Shown piece after piece: positions 1 to 11,156 of a stretch of 64,000 nt of DNA. Each line of letters begins with the position of its first letter. Position 1 is the first letter of the stretch. The stretch is from Sphingosinithalassobacter sp. CS137 (GTDB taxonomy: Bacteria; Pseudomonadota; Alphaproteobacteria; Sphingomonadales; Sphingomonadaceae), in assembly GCF_014334115.1 (NCBI RefSeq), contig NZ_CP060494.1, positions 1,766,501-1,830,500 of the forward strand. The letters are read 5' to 3'. The position numbers were made by a program, and so were the translations under genes. Below the pieces are notes generated by a model. It searched no databases and was not told the DNA's origin. It was given only the letters and a program-made list of their open reading frames with translations.

Positions 1-107
1 TGCACCTGCCCAACCGCCTTGAACATTCCCTTGCCGCCAAAGGTCATCGCGCCGAGACAGAGCTCGGACACGAACAGGCCGCTATTTCCGAGGCGCTTGT
101 ACCGCAT
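1..107 (-). CDS. Aldo/keto reductase, N-terminal part (runs off the window)
   Basis: Only the first 35 codons are present. The translation starts [19 protein letters not shown] and continues with AMTFGG. This is the classic amino terminus of aldo/keto reductases: the first beta hairpin, then the strand with the GxxxFGG-like NADPH-barrel motif. The family reduces aldehydes and ketones with NADPH in the cytoplasm. The start lies 26 bases after the proA stop on the same strand, so it may be co-transcribed with proA. Substrate cannot be judged. Confidence 0.8.
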   Translation of the reverse strand, partial: MRYKRLGNSGLFVSELCLGAMTFGGKGMFKAVGQV

Positions 108-133
108 TGCCGTTCCTCAGCGTTGGAGTGGCG

Positions 134-1405
134 TCACGGACGCGTCTGGCCGGTTCCGTGGACGATCCATTTGTAGGTCGTGAGCCCTTCGAGTGCGACC
201 GGCCCACGCGCATGCAGCCGCCCGGTCGAAATGCCGATCTCCGCGCCAAGGCCGAATTCGCCGCCATCGGCGAACTGCGACGAGGCGTTCCACATCACGA
301 TCGCGCTGTCGACTCCGTTCAGGAACTTCTCGGCGGTCGCGGCATCCTCGGTCACGATCGCGTCGGTGTGATGCGAGCTGTGCCGCGCGATATGCTCCAT
401 CGCGCCGTCGACGCCATCGACTCGCTTCACCGCGAGCACTGCGTCGAGATATTCCGTGTCCCAATCCTCGTCCGTCGCCGGCTCGACATGTGCGTCCAGC
501 GCCTGGGCATCGGCATCGCCGCGCAGCGCGCAGCCCGCTTCGACGAGCGCCGAAAGGATCGGCTTGGGATCGGCGAACTTCCTGTCGATCAGCAGCGTCT
601 CCATCGCCCCGCAGATGCCGGTGCGGCGCATCTTCGCGTTGACTGCGATCTCCTTCGCCATCGCCGGATCGGCCTTGGCGTCGACATAGGTGTGGTTCAT
701 GCCGTCGAGATGCGCGAGCACCGGAACGCGGGCGTCCTGCTGGACCCGCGCCACCAGCGACTTGCCGCCGCGCGGCACGATCAGATCGATCACGCCGTCC
801 GCCTTGAGCATCGCGCCCACCGCGGCGCGATCCTGCGTCGGCACGAGCTGGACGGCGTCGCCCGGCACGCCGGCGGCCTCCAGCCCTTCCGCCATTGCCT
901 CGCGGATCGCGCGATTGCTGTGCACCGCTTCCGATCCGCCGCGCAGAACCGCCGCGTTGCCCGACATCACGCACAAGGCGCCGGCATCGGCGGTGACGTT
1001 GGGGCGGCTTTCGTAGATGATGCCGATGACGCCGATCGGCACGCGCACCCGGCGCAGCACCAGCCCGTTCGGTCGCTTGTCCTCGCTGATGACGCCACCG
1101 ACCGGATCGTCGAGCCCGGCAATCGCCTCGACTCCGGCAACCATGCCCTCGAACCGCTTCGGATCGAGCTTCAGCCGGTCGAGCAGCGCGCCGGACAAGC
1201 CGCGCGCCTCGGCCGCCTTCATGTCTTCCGCGTTGGCTTCGAGGATTTCCGCTTCCGCGGCGCGGAGCGCCCTGGCCGCACTGCGCAGCGCAGCGGCCTT
1301 GGCCGCACTGTCCATCTGCGCGAGCCGGTTCGAAGCGGCGCGGGCGCGCGCGCCCAGTTCCGCGATCAGCGTTTCGGGGTTCGTTTCGGTCAGCGTATCG
1401 GTCAT
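134..1405 (-). CDS. proA: Gamma-glutamyl phosphate reductase
   Basis: This 423-residue protein fits the usual ProA length (about 415-430). It performs the second step of proline synthesis, the NADPH-dependent reduction of gamma-glutamyl phosphate to glutamate semialdehyde. Visible family marks are [20 protein letters not shown] around residue 122, the nucleotide-binding [12 protein letters not shown] stretch, and [12 protein letters not shown] with the predicted catalytic cysteine near residue 265. It is divergent from the DUF3667 gene with an 84-base gap that must hold both promoters. The proB partner is not in the window. Confidence 0.96.
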   Translation of the reverse strand: MTDTLTETNPETLIAELGARARAASNRLAQMDSAAKAAALRSAARALRAAEAEILEANAEDMKAAEARGLSGALLDRLKLDPKRFEGMVAGVEAIAGLDDPVGGVISEDKRPNGLVLRRVRVPIGVIGIIYESRPNVTADAGALCVMSGNAAVLRGGSEAVHSNRAIREAMAEGLEAAGVPGDAVQLVPTQDRAAVGAMLKADGVIDLIVPRGGKSLVARVQQDARVPVLAHLDGMNHTYVDAKADPAMAKEIAVNAKMRRTGICGAMETLLIDRKFADPKPILSALVEAGCALRGDADAQALDAHVEPATDEDWDTEYLDAVLAVKRVDGVDGAMEHIARHSSHHTDAIVTEDAATAEKFLNGVDSAIVMWNASSQFADGGEFGLGAEIGISTGRLHARGPVALEGLTTYKWIVHGTGQTRP

Positions 1406-1489
1406 GGCCTTCTATCTGGTGTTCGAGGCGGCGGGGTCAACCGTGCGAAGCATCTCGTCTGCCGAGCCGGTTGCTGGTAGGAACGCGCC

Positions 1490-2539
1490 ATGGGGGAATT
1501 CGACGCAGCCGGAGAGATCGTAACGGGCGGGCTGATCGCGCGCGCGATCGAGCCTGGTACCGACGCGGGCGGTGCACACGGCGACGTCTGCCTCAACTGC
1601 GGCACGGCGCTGATCGGGCCGCATTGCCACCGCTGCGGGCAGGAAGCGCATGTCCATCGCACGATCGGCGCCGTCTGGCACGAGATCCTGCACGGCGTGG
1701 TCCATTTCGAGGGCAAGCTCTGGCGCACGCTGCCGCTGCTCGCGTGGCGGCCCGGCGAGTTGACTCGGCGCTATATCGAAGGCGAGCGCCGGCGCTTCGT
1801 GTCGCCCATGGCGCTGTTCCTGTTTTCTGTCTTCACCATGTTCGCCGTCTTCCAGATCACCGGCACCACCACGCCTCCGGATTTCAAGACCGATGCGCAG
1901 GTGCTTTCTGGCTTTCAGAACGCCGCGGAGAACATGCGCGAGACGCGGCGTTCGGTAGCGGAGCGCCGCGAGGAGCTGTCCGCAGACGATCCGGAGCGCG
2001 CGCAGGCGGCGCAGCGGCTCGCGGAGCTCGACCATTCGATCGCCGAACTCGACCGGATGACCACGATAGTGGAGGGGACCAGCGTCCGCGACGAAGTCCA
2101 CACCGGCTGGAAGCGGCTCGACAAGGGCATCGAGAAGGCCGCGAAGAACCCCAGCCTGATGCTCTACAAGCTCCAGGCGAACAGCTATAAATTCTCCTGG
2201 CTACTGATTCCGCTGTCGCTGCCGTTCGTCTGGCTAATGTTTGCGTGGAAGCGGCAGTATCACGGCTACGACCACGCCGTGTTCGTGACCTATTCGATCG
2301 CGTTCATGTCGCTTCTGTTCATCGCGATCACGATCGGGATGCACGCGGGAGCTCCCGGGTGGCTGCTGACGCTGGTGGCGCTGGGGATACCGCCGCTTCA
2401 TATCTACCGGCAGCTGAAGGGCGCCTATCGGCTCGGGCGTGTCTCCGCGCTTCTGCGCACGGCATTGCTGCTGGTGATCATCCTGATTGTCGGAATCCTG
2501 TTCCAGCTGATCCTGCTGCTCCTTGGGCTGCTCGGCTAG
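1490..2539 (+). CDS. DUF3667-type membrane protein with zinc ribbon
   Basis: 349 residues. A four-cysteine ribbon (CLNCG at about 34-38, CHRCG at about 46-50) is followed by the conserved EGKLWRTLPLLAWRPGELTRRY block typical of DUF3667 proteins. A first membrane segment (about 104-122) comes next, then a charged coiled-coil-like region (about 140-205), and then three or four hydrophobic segments to the C terminus. Function is unknown. The ATG has TAGGAA upstream. The ribbon-plus-membrane layout suggests a membrane-anchored cytoplasmic zinc domain; that is inference. Confidence 0.75.
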   Translation: MGEFDAAGEIVTGGLIARAIEPGTDAGGAHGDVCLNCGTALIGPHCHRCGQEAHVHRTIGAVWHEILHGVVHFEGKLWRTLPLLAWRPGELTRRYIEGERRRFVSPMALFLFSVFTMFAVFQITGTTTPPDFKTDAQVLSGFQNAAENMRETRRSVAERREELSADDPERAQAAQRLAELDHSIAELDRMTTIVEGTSVRDEVHTGWKRLDKGIEKAAKNPSLMLYKLQANSYKFSWLLIPLSLPFVWLMFAWKRQYHGYDHAVFVTYSIAFMSLLFIAITIGMHAGAPGWLLTLVALGIPPLHIYRQLKGAYRLGRVSALLRTALLLVIILIVGILFQLILLLLGLLG

Positions 2540-2607
2540 ACTCTCGGCTCCGTCCCCTGGCGCAACTGACGCCGCCCGTGCGCAGACTCGACCTGCGCGA
2601 AAGCAAT

Positions 2608-2623
2608 GCACCCACGCGGGTGC
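2608..2623. other. Small hairpin after the DUF3667 gene
   Basis: GCACCC-acgc-GGGTGC forms a 6-bp perfect stem with a 4-base loop, 69 bases beyond the DUF3667 stop. No T-run follows on the plus strand, so it is at best a weak terminator or part of the mRNA 3' end. Confidence 0.3.
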
Positions 2624-2640
2624 CATCGCTTGGGAAAACA

Positions 2641-2679
2641 AAAGGCCCTTCCGCGACGCTCGATCGCGGAAGGGCCTTT
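2641..2679 (-). terminator. Intrinsic terminator of ftsH
   Basis: A perfect 16-bp inverted repeat (AAAGGCCCTTCCGCGA at 2641-2656 against 2664-2679) encloses a 7-base loop. On the minus strand the stem is followed by TTTTGTTTT, so it terminates transcription leaving ftsH, whose stop is 21 bases away. The stem is symmetric and may also stop plus-strand reads from the DUF3667 gene. Confidence 0.9.
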
Positions 2680-2700
2680 GCTTCGCGCCTTGGTAAACGC

Positions 2701-4662
<1,962 letters not shown>

Positions 4663-4680
4663 CGAGACTCGGTACCTTTC

Positions 4681-4709
4681 AACCCCCGATAGATAAGCGC
4701 GCGGGGGTT
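4681..4709. repeat. Inverted repeat in the ftsH leader
   Basis: AACCCCC (4681-4687) pairs with GGGGGTT (4703-4709) across a 15-base loop, ending 19 bases upstream of the ftsH start codon. It may be an mRNA leader hairpin. No regulator can be assigned from sequence. Confidence 0.4.
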
Positions 4710-4736
4710 AATGGCAATGGAACGGAGCGCGGATTA

Positions 4737-4757
4737 CGCCGATCAGTGTGATCGGCG
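4737..4757 (-). terminator. Hairpin spanning the tilS stop codon
   Basis: CGCCGATCA-gtg-TGATCGGCG is a perfect 9-bp stem with a 3-base loop that includes the tilS stop codon at 4743-4745. No T-run follows on the minus strand, so it may attenuate rather than fully terminate transcription between tilS and ftsH. Confidence 0.45.
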
Positions 4758-5795
4758 CGGCGGAGCAAGGGTGAAGCGCCAGCGATCCCCCTCCGGCCGC
4801 GCCAGCACATCGGCCAGGGTGCCCGGCTCGCCCCGCCCGAGCGACTCGGTCAGCCGATCGAGCCCCTGTTCGTGCCACGGCCCGCCCCGGCCATTCTCGT
4901 GCCGTACATGGTCGATCGCCCTATGAACGAGGCGTCGCCGCAGCTCATAGGGCAGGTTTGCCACGTCCAGAATCGCAGCCGGTCCGCCCGGCCCCGGTTC
5001 GCTCTCGGCAGCGAACCGCTGCGGCAGCTCGCGATCGAGCAGCCACTGAAGCGCATCCTCGGCGTGCCTCAGATTCTCCGCCGCCCGTGCGAGCCGCCCC
5101 GGCGTCAGCTCCGGCGTCGCGGCGAGCAGCGCACGGATGCGGCTGCGGTCATAGGCGGGATCGATGTTGCTCGGGTCGGCAACGCTCGGCGCTCCTGCGC
5201 AGGCGACGATCCCCTCGAGTTCCGCGCGGCTCCAGCCAAGCAGCGGGCGGATGAGGAGCGGCGACTGTCGATCGCCGCCGGTAATGCGCCGCATGCGCGG
5301 CATCGCGGCGAGCCCGCCCACTCCCGATCCGCGGCGGGCGCGCAGCAGGAAACTCTCCGCGACGTCGTCGCGCTGATGCGCGGTCGCCACCCATGGCGCT
5401 TGTGTATCGGCGGCCCACGCGCCGAGCATCCGATACCGCAAGGCGCGCGCCTGCTCCTGAACCCCGGCCGAGCCGATGCGATCGCCCGGTGGCCCGAGCA
5501 CCACATGCGGCACGCCAAGCGCAGCGCAGAGAGAGGCCACCAGCGCCGCCTCGCAGGCAGCCTCGGCGCGCAATCCGTGATCGACGGTCGCGACCGTCAC
5601 TCCGCCCGGAAAAGCCGCATGCGCCAGCAGCAGCAGCGCCATACTGTCGCCGCCGCCGGACACCGCAAGACCGAGCCGATGCGCGTTCGACGGCGCCTCT
5701 CCCGTCAGCGATTCGACGTCACGCCGCAGGCGGGCGACGGCCTCGGCCGGCGGCGGCCGCCGGAGCTCAGCGGCAGCGGGAGGCCCTGCGGCCAT
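4743..5795 (-). CDS. tilS: tRNA(Ile)-lysidine synthase
   Basis: TilS converts the CAU-anticodon wobble cytidine of tRNA-Ile to lysidine, using ATP and lysine; it is essential. The PP-loop SGGGDSMALLLLAH lies near residue 45 and the TVDHGLR strand follows. HQRDDVAESFLLRARRGSG is also conserved. The chosen ATG (5795) gives 350 residues starting MAAGPPAAAEL and overlaps the cpoB stop by 29 bases. An in-frame start at 5858 would add 21 atypical residues. The cpoB-tilS-ftsH order is common in alphaproteobacteria. Confidence 0.93.
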   Translation of the reverse strand: MAAGPPAAAELRRPPPAEAVARLRRDVESLTGEAPSNAHRLGLAVSGGGDSMALLLLAHAAFPGGVTVATVDHGLRAEAACEAALVASLCAALGVPHVVLGPPGDRIGSAGVQEQARALRYRMLGAWAADTQAPWVATAHQRDDVAESFLLRARRGSGVGGLAAMPRMRRITGGDRQSPLLIRPLLGWSRAELEGIVACAGAPSVADPSNIDPAYDRSRIRALLAATPELTPGRLARAAENLRHAEDALQWLLDRELPQRFAAESEPGPGGPAAILDVANLPYELRRRLVHRAIDHVRHENGRGGPWHEQGLDRLTESLGRGEPGTLADVLARPEGDRWRFTLAPPRRSH

Positions 5796-6681
5796 CGGCG
5801 ACCTGCGTGCGCATCTGATCGGAGATACGATCGCCGTAAACCTCGAGCAGCTCGTCATAGACTCGGCAGATTTCGGCCGAGGGCTTGTTCAGTTGACGAA
5901 GCGCCTGAGCGAGGAAGAAAAGGCTATCCGGAGCCCGCTCCCCATCCGGATCGCGCTGATAATTTGTGAGAAAAGCCTCGGCCGCCGCGGCAGGCGCGCC
6001 TTCGTCGAGGAACACACGGCCGAGCAGATTGCGCGCCCAGCTTGCGCGGCGATGGTGCGGATGGCGCTCGGCGACGGTCGAAAGCTGTTCGCGCGCCTCG
6101 GGATAGAGCTCCGCCTGCCACAGGCGATAGCCATAGACATAGGCATCCTCGGCCGCGTCGCCGCTGCTGGGCCGCTCGACCGCGTCGATCCACGCGCGAC
6201 GCTCGGCATTCGGGCGCGGCGTTGCCGAGCGTGCGGCAGTCGAAGCTGTGGGCGCGGCGTCGTTGCGCGGAGCGGCCGCCACCGGTGCGGGCTCGGCCGT
6301 ACGCGCTTCGAGCGCGTCGAGCCGCGCCTGCAGCGCACGCTGCCCCGCGGCCATCTGATCCTCGATCTGGCGCAGGCGATACTGCGCCTGCTCGACCTGC
6401 CCGGTGAGTGTGGTGATCTGGCTTTCAAGCGCAGTCACGCGCTGGGTGAGATCGGTGATCGGGCTGGACGCCGGAAGCCCGGGAGCAGTCGTGCTCTGCG
6501 CGGGCTCGGTGATCTGAGGCTCGAAATACTGGCCGGCTCCGCCCGGAAACACCCGGCGCTGCACTGCACGCATCTCGCGCTCGAGCCGATCGACCCGGCT
6601 TTCGATCGCGCTTTGCGCCTGAGCGGTGCCCATCGATCCAAACGCCGCCAGAACGACGGCGGCAGCCATCAAAATTCGCAT
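5767..6681 (-). CDS. cpoB: Cell division coordinator CpoB (YbgF)
   Basis: 304 residues from the ATG at 6681, preceded by AGGGGTG. A clear signal peptide (MRILMAAAVVLAAFGSMGTA, cleavage after AQA) is followed by an N-terminal coiled coil (SRVDRLEREMRAVQRR and a second heptad-rich block near 75-125). A linker and a C-terminal tetratricopeptide region follow (DAYVYGYRLWQAELYPEARE and GRVFLDEGAPAAAAEAF). CpoB is a periplasmic protein that couples the Tol-Pal system to peptidoglycan synthesis at division. The tol-pal genes are not in this window. Confidence 0.9.
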   Translation of the reverse strand: MRILMAAAVVLAAFGSMGTAQAQSAIESRVDRLEREMRAVQRRVFPGGAGQYFEPQITEPAQSTTAPGLPASSPITDLTQRVTALESQITTLTGQVEQAQYRLRQIEDQMAAGQRALQARLDALEARTAEPAPVAAAPRNDAAPTASTAARSATPRPNAERRAWIDAVERPSSGDAAEDAYVYGYRLWQAELYPEAREQLSTVAERHPHHRRASWARNLLGRVFLDEGAPAAAAEAFLTNYQRDPDGERAPDSLFFLAQALRQLNKPSAEICRVYDELLEVYGDRISDQMRTQVADGRRASRCR

Positions 6682-6744
6682 TGAAACACCCCTGGGTGGC
6701 GCACGATCAAGCCTATAGCTGACATGGCGCACCTGTCGCCAGCC

Positions 6745-7560
6745 TTAAGGAGCCGCTTGCGCCCCCTCGCCCGCCTGTCGGGCGCGGATCGCCTGCGTCG
6801 TGACTTCCAGATCGACGGTTTCCTGCGCCGGGCCGAGGAGCCCCGCATCGGCGCCGTTAATCGTGACGCGCAGCTGGTCGGCGCGGCCGGTTCGCACGCG
6901 CGGAGCTTCGGCGGTCATCGGAATATCGTACCGCTCGCCGGGCTGCATCTCCTTCTCGAACAGCCGCTCGCCCTGCGCATCGGTGACGCGCAGCCAGACG
7001 GTGTCGATCGCAGTCAGCCCCACTTGCCCGCCGGCCGCCGGGATCGGCGTGGGCGTAGGCGTCGGCAAAACCGCGTCGGGGTCGGTCGCCACGCCGCCGG
7101 TGGGCAGCGCCAGCGTCTCCTGCGGCGGCGGCGCTTCGCCACCCCGGAAGAGGCTGGTGGTATAGAAAAGGACGACGCCCAGCAGCACGAGCACCGCGAC
7201 CAGGACGCCAGCCCACACGAGACCGCCGGACGGCGTGCGCGTGGGATCTTCCATCTCATAGGGAACGGTCGCCGGAGCACGATCGTACGTCGCGTCGAGT
7301 TCCTTGCGCAGGTCTCGCGCGATCGCCACTTCGTCGGCGTTCACGGCGCGGGCATAGGCCTTGGCAAAGCCCATCGCATAGGTGGGCGACGGGAGCCCCG
7401 AATAATTGCCCTTCTCGATCGCCTCGAGATGCCGTTGCGGGATGCGCGTGCGCGCGGCGATGTCGGCAAGCGCCAGCCCCTGCGCCTCCCTGGCCGCGCG
7501 GAGCTTTTCACCCACCGTGGTTGGAAACAGCGTTGCGTCTGCGGCGGGTTCGCCGTCCAT
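6745..7560 (-). CDS. RodZ-like helix-turn-helix membrane protein
   Basis: 271 residues with RodZ architecture. A cytoplasmic HTH of the HTH_25 type (about 14-85) contains VGEKLRAAREAQGLALADIA and the LEAIEKGNYSGLPSPTYAMGF signature. A membrane segment follows (about 113-133), then a proline/threonine-rich linker and a C-terminal beta-rich DUF4115-like domain (VWLRVTDAQGERLFEKEM). RodZ links MreB filaments to the membrane in rod-shaped cells. Here the protein lies between ptsP and cpoB, consistent with an envelope role. Whether it truly acts on MreB is inference. Confidence 0.85.
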   Translation of the reverse strand: MDGEPAADATLFPTTVGEKLRAAREAQGLALADIAARTRIPQRHLEAIEKGNYSGLPSPTYAMGFAKAYARAVNADEVAIARDLRKELDATYDRAPATVPYEMEDPTRTPSGGLVWAGVLVAVLVLLGVVLFYTTSLFRGGEAPPPQETLALPTGGVATDPDAVLPTPTPTPIPAAGGQVGLTAIDTVWLRVTDAQGERLFEKEMQPGERYDIPMTAEAPRVRTGRADQLRVTINGADAGLLGPAQETVDLEVTTQAIRARQAGEGAQAAP

Positions 7561-7670
7561 TCTGTTCTCCGCGCGAAACGTTGCGGTTTGACTGAGATCC
7601 CGCCCTGTCGATCGGTGTCTCTCAGCCGAGGTGCAGTGTCAACGCCGCAACCGGCTAATTTGTCCCTGAA

Positions 7671-9944
7671 TCAAGCCAGTTCGACGGAGTTCTCCGCTGC
7701 CCAGGCGCTCAGGCTGCTGCGCAGCGGCGCGCGCGGCTCGGCGAGGCATGCCGCCATGTGCGTCCGGAGCGCCGCACGATCGACCGAGCGGATCATCGCC
7801 TTCACCGGCCCGACCGCCGCCGGCGTGATCGACAGCCGCTCGATACCGATCCCGATCAGCGCCATCGCCTCCAGCGGCCGCCCTCCCATTTCGCCGCACA
7901 CGGCCACCGGCACTCCGGCCGGCGTAGCCTGATCGACGATCCGCTTCAGGAAGCGCAGGATCGAGGGGCTCAGCCAATCATAGCGCAGCGCGAGCTTCGG
8001 GTGCGCACGATCCGCGGCGAAGAGAAACTGAGTGAGATCGTTGGTCCCGATCGACAGGAAATCGAGCCGGGGCAGCAGCAAATCCAGCACTTCGGCCAGC
8101 GCCGGGACTTCGAGCATGGCACCATAGCGCACTTCGTTCGGCAGCTTGCGCCCGCGCGCGCTCAGCCAGGCCCGCTGCGCCTCGAACAGCGCGCGCGCCT
8201 GCTCGAACTCCCACGGCTCGGACACCATCGGGAACATGACGTTCAGCGTTCGCCCCGCCGCCGCTTCGAGCAGCGCGCGCGCCTGGGCCTTCATCAGCCC
8301 GTCGCGCTCGAGCGCCAGCCGCAGCGCGCGCCAGCCCATCGCGGGATTCTCTTCGTCGCCGTCGTCGTGGTTGAGATAGGGCAGCGCCTTGTCGCCGCCG
8401 ATGTCGACGGTGCGGAAGATCACCGGACGCTCGCCGGCGGCGTCGAGGACGTCGCGATAGAGCCGCAGTTGGCGTTCGCGCTGCGGCAGCGTCGCCGACA
8501 CGAGGAACTGAAATTCGGTGCGGAACAGGCCGATGCCGTCGGCGCCGGTGAGATCGAGCGCCGATACGTCATCGCGCAGCCCCGCGTTCACCATCAGCTG
8601 GAGGCGGTGGCCGTCCCTGGTGACCGGCGGCTCGGCCTTCAGCCGGGCGAAGGCGGCGCGCCGCTTCTGGGTGACGAGCAGCTTCGCCTCGAACGCCTCT
8701 TCCATCGGCGCGCTCGGGCGGATGAAGAGGCTTTCCTCGCTCACGTCGAGCAACAGCAGATCGCCTTCGGCGATCAGGCGGCGCACGTCGCGGACGCGCC
8801 CCAGAACGGGCACGCCCATCGCCCGCGCGACGATGGTGACATGGGCAGTGAGCGACCCCTCCTCCAGCACCACGCCCTTCAGCCGCCGCCGGTCGTATTC
8901 GAGCAGCTCGGCAGGGCCGAGATTGCGCGCGATCAGGATCGCATCCTGCCGCAGCCCGAGCTGCGCGGCCGTGCCGAGCTGGCCCGAGACGATCCGCAGC
9001 AGGCGGTTCGACAAATCCTCCAGATCGTGCATGCGATCCTGAAGCAGCGGATCGGAAATCTCGCGCATGCGCATCCGCGTGCGCTGCTGAACACGCTCGA
9101 TCGCGGCCTCGGCCGTGAGGCCGCTGTCGATCGCCTCGTTGATGCGGCGCGACCAGCCTTCGTCATAGGCGAACATCTTGTAGGTCTCGATGACCTCCTC
9201 ATGCTCGCCGCCGGTGCCGAACTCGGCCTGGCTGGTCATCCGGTCGATCTGCTCGCGCATCTTGTCGAACGCGGCATAGACGCGATGGCGCTCGGCCTCG
9301 GTATCCTCGGCAACCGTATGCTCGATCGTGATCCGCGGCTGGTGATAGACGGCGATTCCGCGCGCCATCCCCTCGACCAGCTTGAAGCCGGGGATTCGGA
9401 TCGCCGCTGTCGATTGCGGCCGCGCGGAGGTCGCCCCGGCCGGATCGATCAGCCCGGCATTCGCGATCAACTCGGAAAGCACCATGGCGACGGTCTGCAG
9501 CGCCTCGATCTCGACATCGGCATAGCGGCGCGGATCGGCATGCTGGACCGCCAGCACACCGACAGCGCGCTCCTTGCGGATGATCGGGACGCCGGCGAAG
9601 CTGTGATAGGCTTCTTCGCCGGTTTCGGGCCGGTAGGCGAAGTCGGGATGCGAGGCCGCCTCGTCGAGGTTCAGCGTCTCGACATTCGCCGCGATGGTGC
9701 CGACGAGACCTTCGCCGAGCGCCAGCTTCGTGACGTGAACCGCGTCCTGGTGCAGGCCGCGCGTCGCGAACAGCTCGAGCACGCCCTCGCGCAGCAGATA
9801 GATCGAGCAGACCTCACTATCGAGCGCTTCGCCGATGATGTTGACGACCGAATTGAGCTTCGCCTGCGCGGCCGCGCGCGACGCCATCACGTCGTGGAGA
9901 CGGGTCAGGATCTCGCGAGCGGAGGCGGCGGCCGAGACGGGCAT
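7671..9944 (-). CDS. ptsP: Phosphoenolpyruvate-protein phosphotransferase (PTS-Ntr enzyme I)
   Basis: 757 residues. An N-terminal GAF domain (about 25-165, with VCSIYLLREG and LNLDEAASHPDFAYRP) marks the nitrogen-related enzyme I rather than the sugar form. The phosphohistidine swivel domain has SLTAHVTIVARAMGVPVLG with the active histidine. The C-terminal PEP-binding barrel has GLFRTEFQFL, DIGGDKALPYL and the AVCGEMGG cysteine. It passes phosphate from PEP to NPr, then EIIA-Ntr, controlling potassium, nitrogen and stress responses. The ORF is long and undisrupted. Confidence 0.95.
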   Translation of the reverse strand: MPVSAAASAREILTRLHDVMASRAAAQAKLNSVVNIIGEALDSEVCSIYLLREGVLELFATRGLHQDAVHVTKLALGEGLVGTIAANVETLNLDEAASHPDFAYRPETGEEAYHSFAGVPIIRKERAVGVLAVQHADPRRYADVEIEALQTVAMVLSELIANAGLIDPAGATSARPQSTAAIRIPGFKLVEGMARGIAVYHQPRITIEHTVAEDTEAERHRVYAAFDKMREQIDRMTSQAEFGTGGEHEEVIETYKMFAYDEGWSRRINEAIDSGLTAEAAIERVQQRTRMRMREISDPLLQDRMHDLEDLSNRLLRIVSGQLGTAAQLGLRQDAILIARNLGPAELLEYDRRRLKGVVLEEGSLTAHVTIVARAMGVPVLGRVRDVRRLIAEGDLLLLDVSEESLFIRPSAPMEEAFEAKLLVTQKRRAAFARLKAEPPVTRDGHRLQLMVNAGLRDDVSALDLTGADGIGLFRTEFQFLVSATLPQRERQLRLYRDVLDAAGERPVIFRTVDIGGDKALPYLNHDDGDEENPAMGWRALRLALERDGLMKAQARALLEAAAGRTLNVMFPMVSEPWEFEQARALFEAQRAWLSARGRKLPNEVRYGAMLEVPALAEVLDLLLPRLDFLSIGTNDLTQFLFAADRAHPKLALRYDWLSPSILRFLKRIVDQATPAGVPVAVCGEMGGRPLEAMALIGIGIERLSITPAAVGPVKAMIRSVDRAALRTHMAACLAEPRAPLRSSLSAWAAENSVELA

Positions 9945-10012
9945 TCTATGGCGCTACCAGATTGCCGCGGCCTGCGCCAAGCGGCTTGCGCAGCGGCGTT
10001 GCCACCGCTGCC

Positions 10013-10666
10013 TCACTCCGCCGGCGCGATCACGGTATCGGAAGCCAGGAACACGGCCGGATCATAGGCGATGCGCGGGATTCCACTCCCGCTGGCGCGC
10101 CAGGCGACGAGGCGCGCACGATAATCCGTCCAGGCGGCGTGATATGCAGTGAACGAACGATCGAGATCCGCAAGCGCCGTGGCCGCGAAGCCCGGAAGCG
10201 CAGCCGTGTCGGTCGCGGCGGCGGCCACTGCAATCTCTTCCGCCGTTCCGCAGAAGCCGTCGCGACCGGTCGGCTGGGCGAAGTAATTGTACAGCCCGGT
10301 CATCGCGCGATCATAGGCGAGCTGATTCGCATGCTCGTCGACGACGGCTTCATGCGCACGGGCGAGCGCGCGCGAATGAACCGACAGCAGCCGGTTGTAT
10401 GCCGGCACGATGCCGTCCGCCTGCGTGCACTGCAGCGCTGCGACGTTGAGGCCGGCGCGCAAGTGCCACAGCGTGGCGGCGGGCGAGAGGCCGCGGTTGG
10501 GCGTGGGAAGCGGCGGCTGGTCTGCCATTCCGCCCGGCGGCGGTTGTGGCGGCGCGGGCGGCGTCGGCGGGAGCGCTGCGGCCGGCTCCGGTGCGGCTGC
10601 ACGCGGAGCGCAGCCACTCAGCAGGGCGACGGCGGCAAGCGCGTAGAGCAAGGGCGGGCGCAACAT
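10013..10666 (-). CDS. Putative lipoprotein
   Basis: 217 residues from the ATG at 10666. The longer reading frame upstream looks non-coding. The start MLRPPLLYALAAVALLSGCAP contains a lipobox (LLSGC), so it should be a lipid-anchored periplasmic or outer-membrane protein. A proline/alanine-rich linker (about 22-50) leads to an alpha-helical body with LWHLRAGLNVAALQC and a second cysteine-containing segment (GRDGFCGTAEEI). No known family recognised. It lies 68 bases upstream of the ptsP start on the same strand. Confidence 0.7.
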   Translation of the reverse strand: MLRPPLLYALAAVALLSGCAPRAAAPEPAAALPPTPPAPPQPPPGGMADQPPLPTPNRGLSPAATLWHLRAGLNVAALQCTQADGIVPAYNRLLSVHSRALARAHEAVVDEHANQLAYDRAMTGLYNYFAQPTGRDGFCGTAEEIAVAAAATDTAALPGFAATALADLDRSFTAYHAAWTDYRARLVAWRASGSGIPRIAYDPAVFLASDTVIAPAE

Positions 10667-10769
10667 CGACAATCCTTTTCGCGCCCCCCGGCTATCCGTC
10701 CTCTTGCGCAAAAGCGTTAGCGCGTCGTTAAATGAGCCGACGGATTGCCGGCGATACGAGGAGGACGTG

Positions 10770-11147
10770 ATGACACGTGCATGGGCGAAGGTGGCCGGTA
10801 GCCTGTCAGCGGCGGCAGTGCTGGGCGGGGCACAGCCGGCCCCGCAGCCGCAGAATGCGGGCAGCAGCTGTAGCGACCAAATCAGCCGCTGGATCACTCT
10901 GCGGAACCTTACGCAATCGATCGTGTACCGCGTGCACGAGCGCAGTCCAGGCGACGCCGAGTGGCAGAACTTCGACAAGCTGGGCGATGTTGCCCTGCTG
11001 CCGGGCCAATCGGTGCGGATGGCGATGAGCCGGGCAGATTGCCGGTGCAGCAGCGACCTTCGCGTCGAGTTTTTCGGAGGCGCTCCGGAGCGGGTCTTTA
11101 CCCGCGTCAGCTACTGCGGCGGCACGACCACACTCGACGTCGACTGA
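10770..11147 (+). CDS. Small secreted protein of unknown function
   Basis: 125 residues from the ATG at 10770 with GAGGAGG upstream. The N terminus (MTRAWAKVAGSLSAAAVLGG then AQPAP) reads as a signal peptide. The mature part has five cysteines (SSCSDQ, ADCRCSSD, SYCGG) and beta-rich stretches such as RVEFFGGAPERVFTRV. The cysteines suggest disulfides in the periplasm. No family recognised. Confidence 0.6.
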   Translation: MTRAWAKVAGSLSAAAVLGGAQPAPQPQNAGSSCSDQISRWITLRNLTQSIVYRVHERSPGDAEWQNFDKLGDVALLPGQSVRMAMSRADCRCSSDLRVEFFGGAPERVFTRVSYCGGTTTLDVD

Positions 11148-11156
11148 TCGGTCGCG

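Noticed and set aside
107-1480. Long open frame of 457 codons antisense to proA
   Set aside because: It is a shadow frame of high-GC coding DNA: Arg/His/Ala-rich, no motif, and fully covered by proA.
5389-5818. Arg/Pro-rich frames antisense to tilS and cpoB
   Set aside because: Shadow frames with no start signal and no conserved motif.
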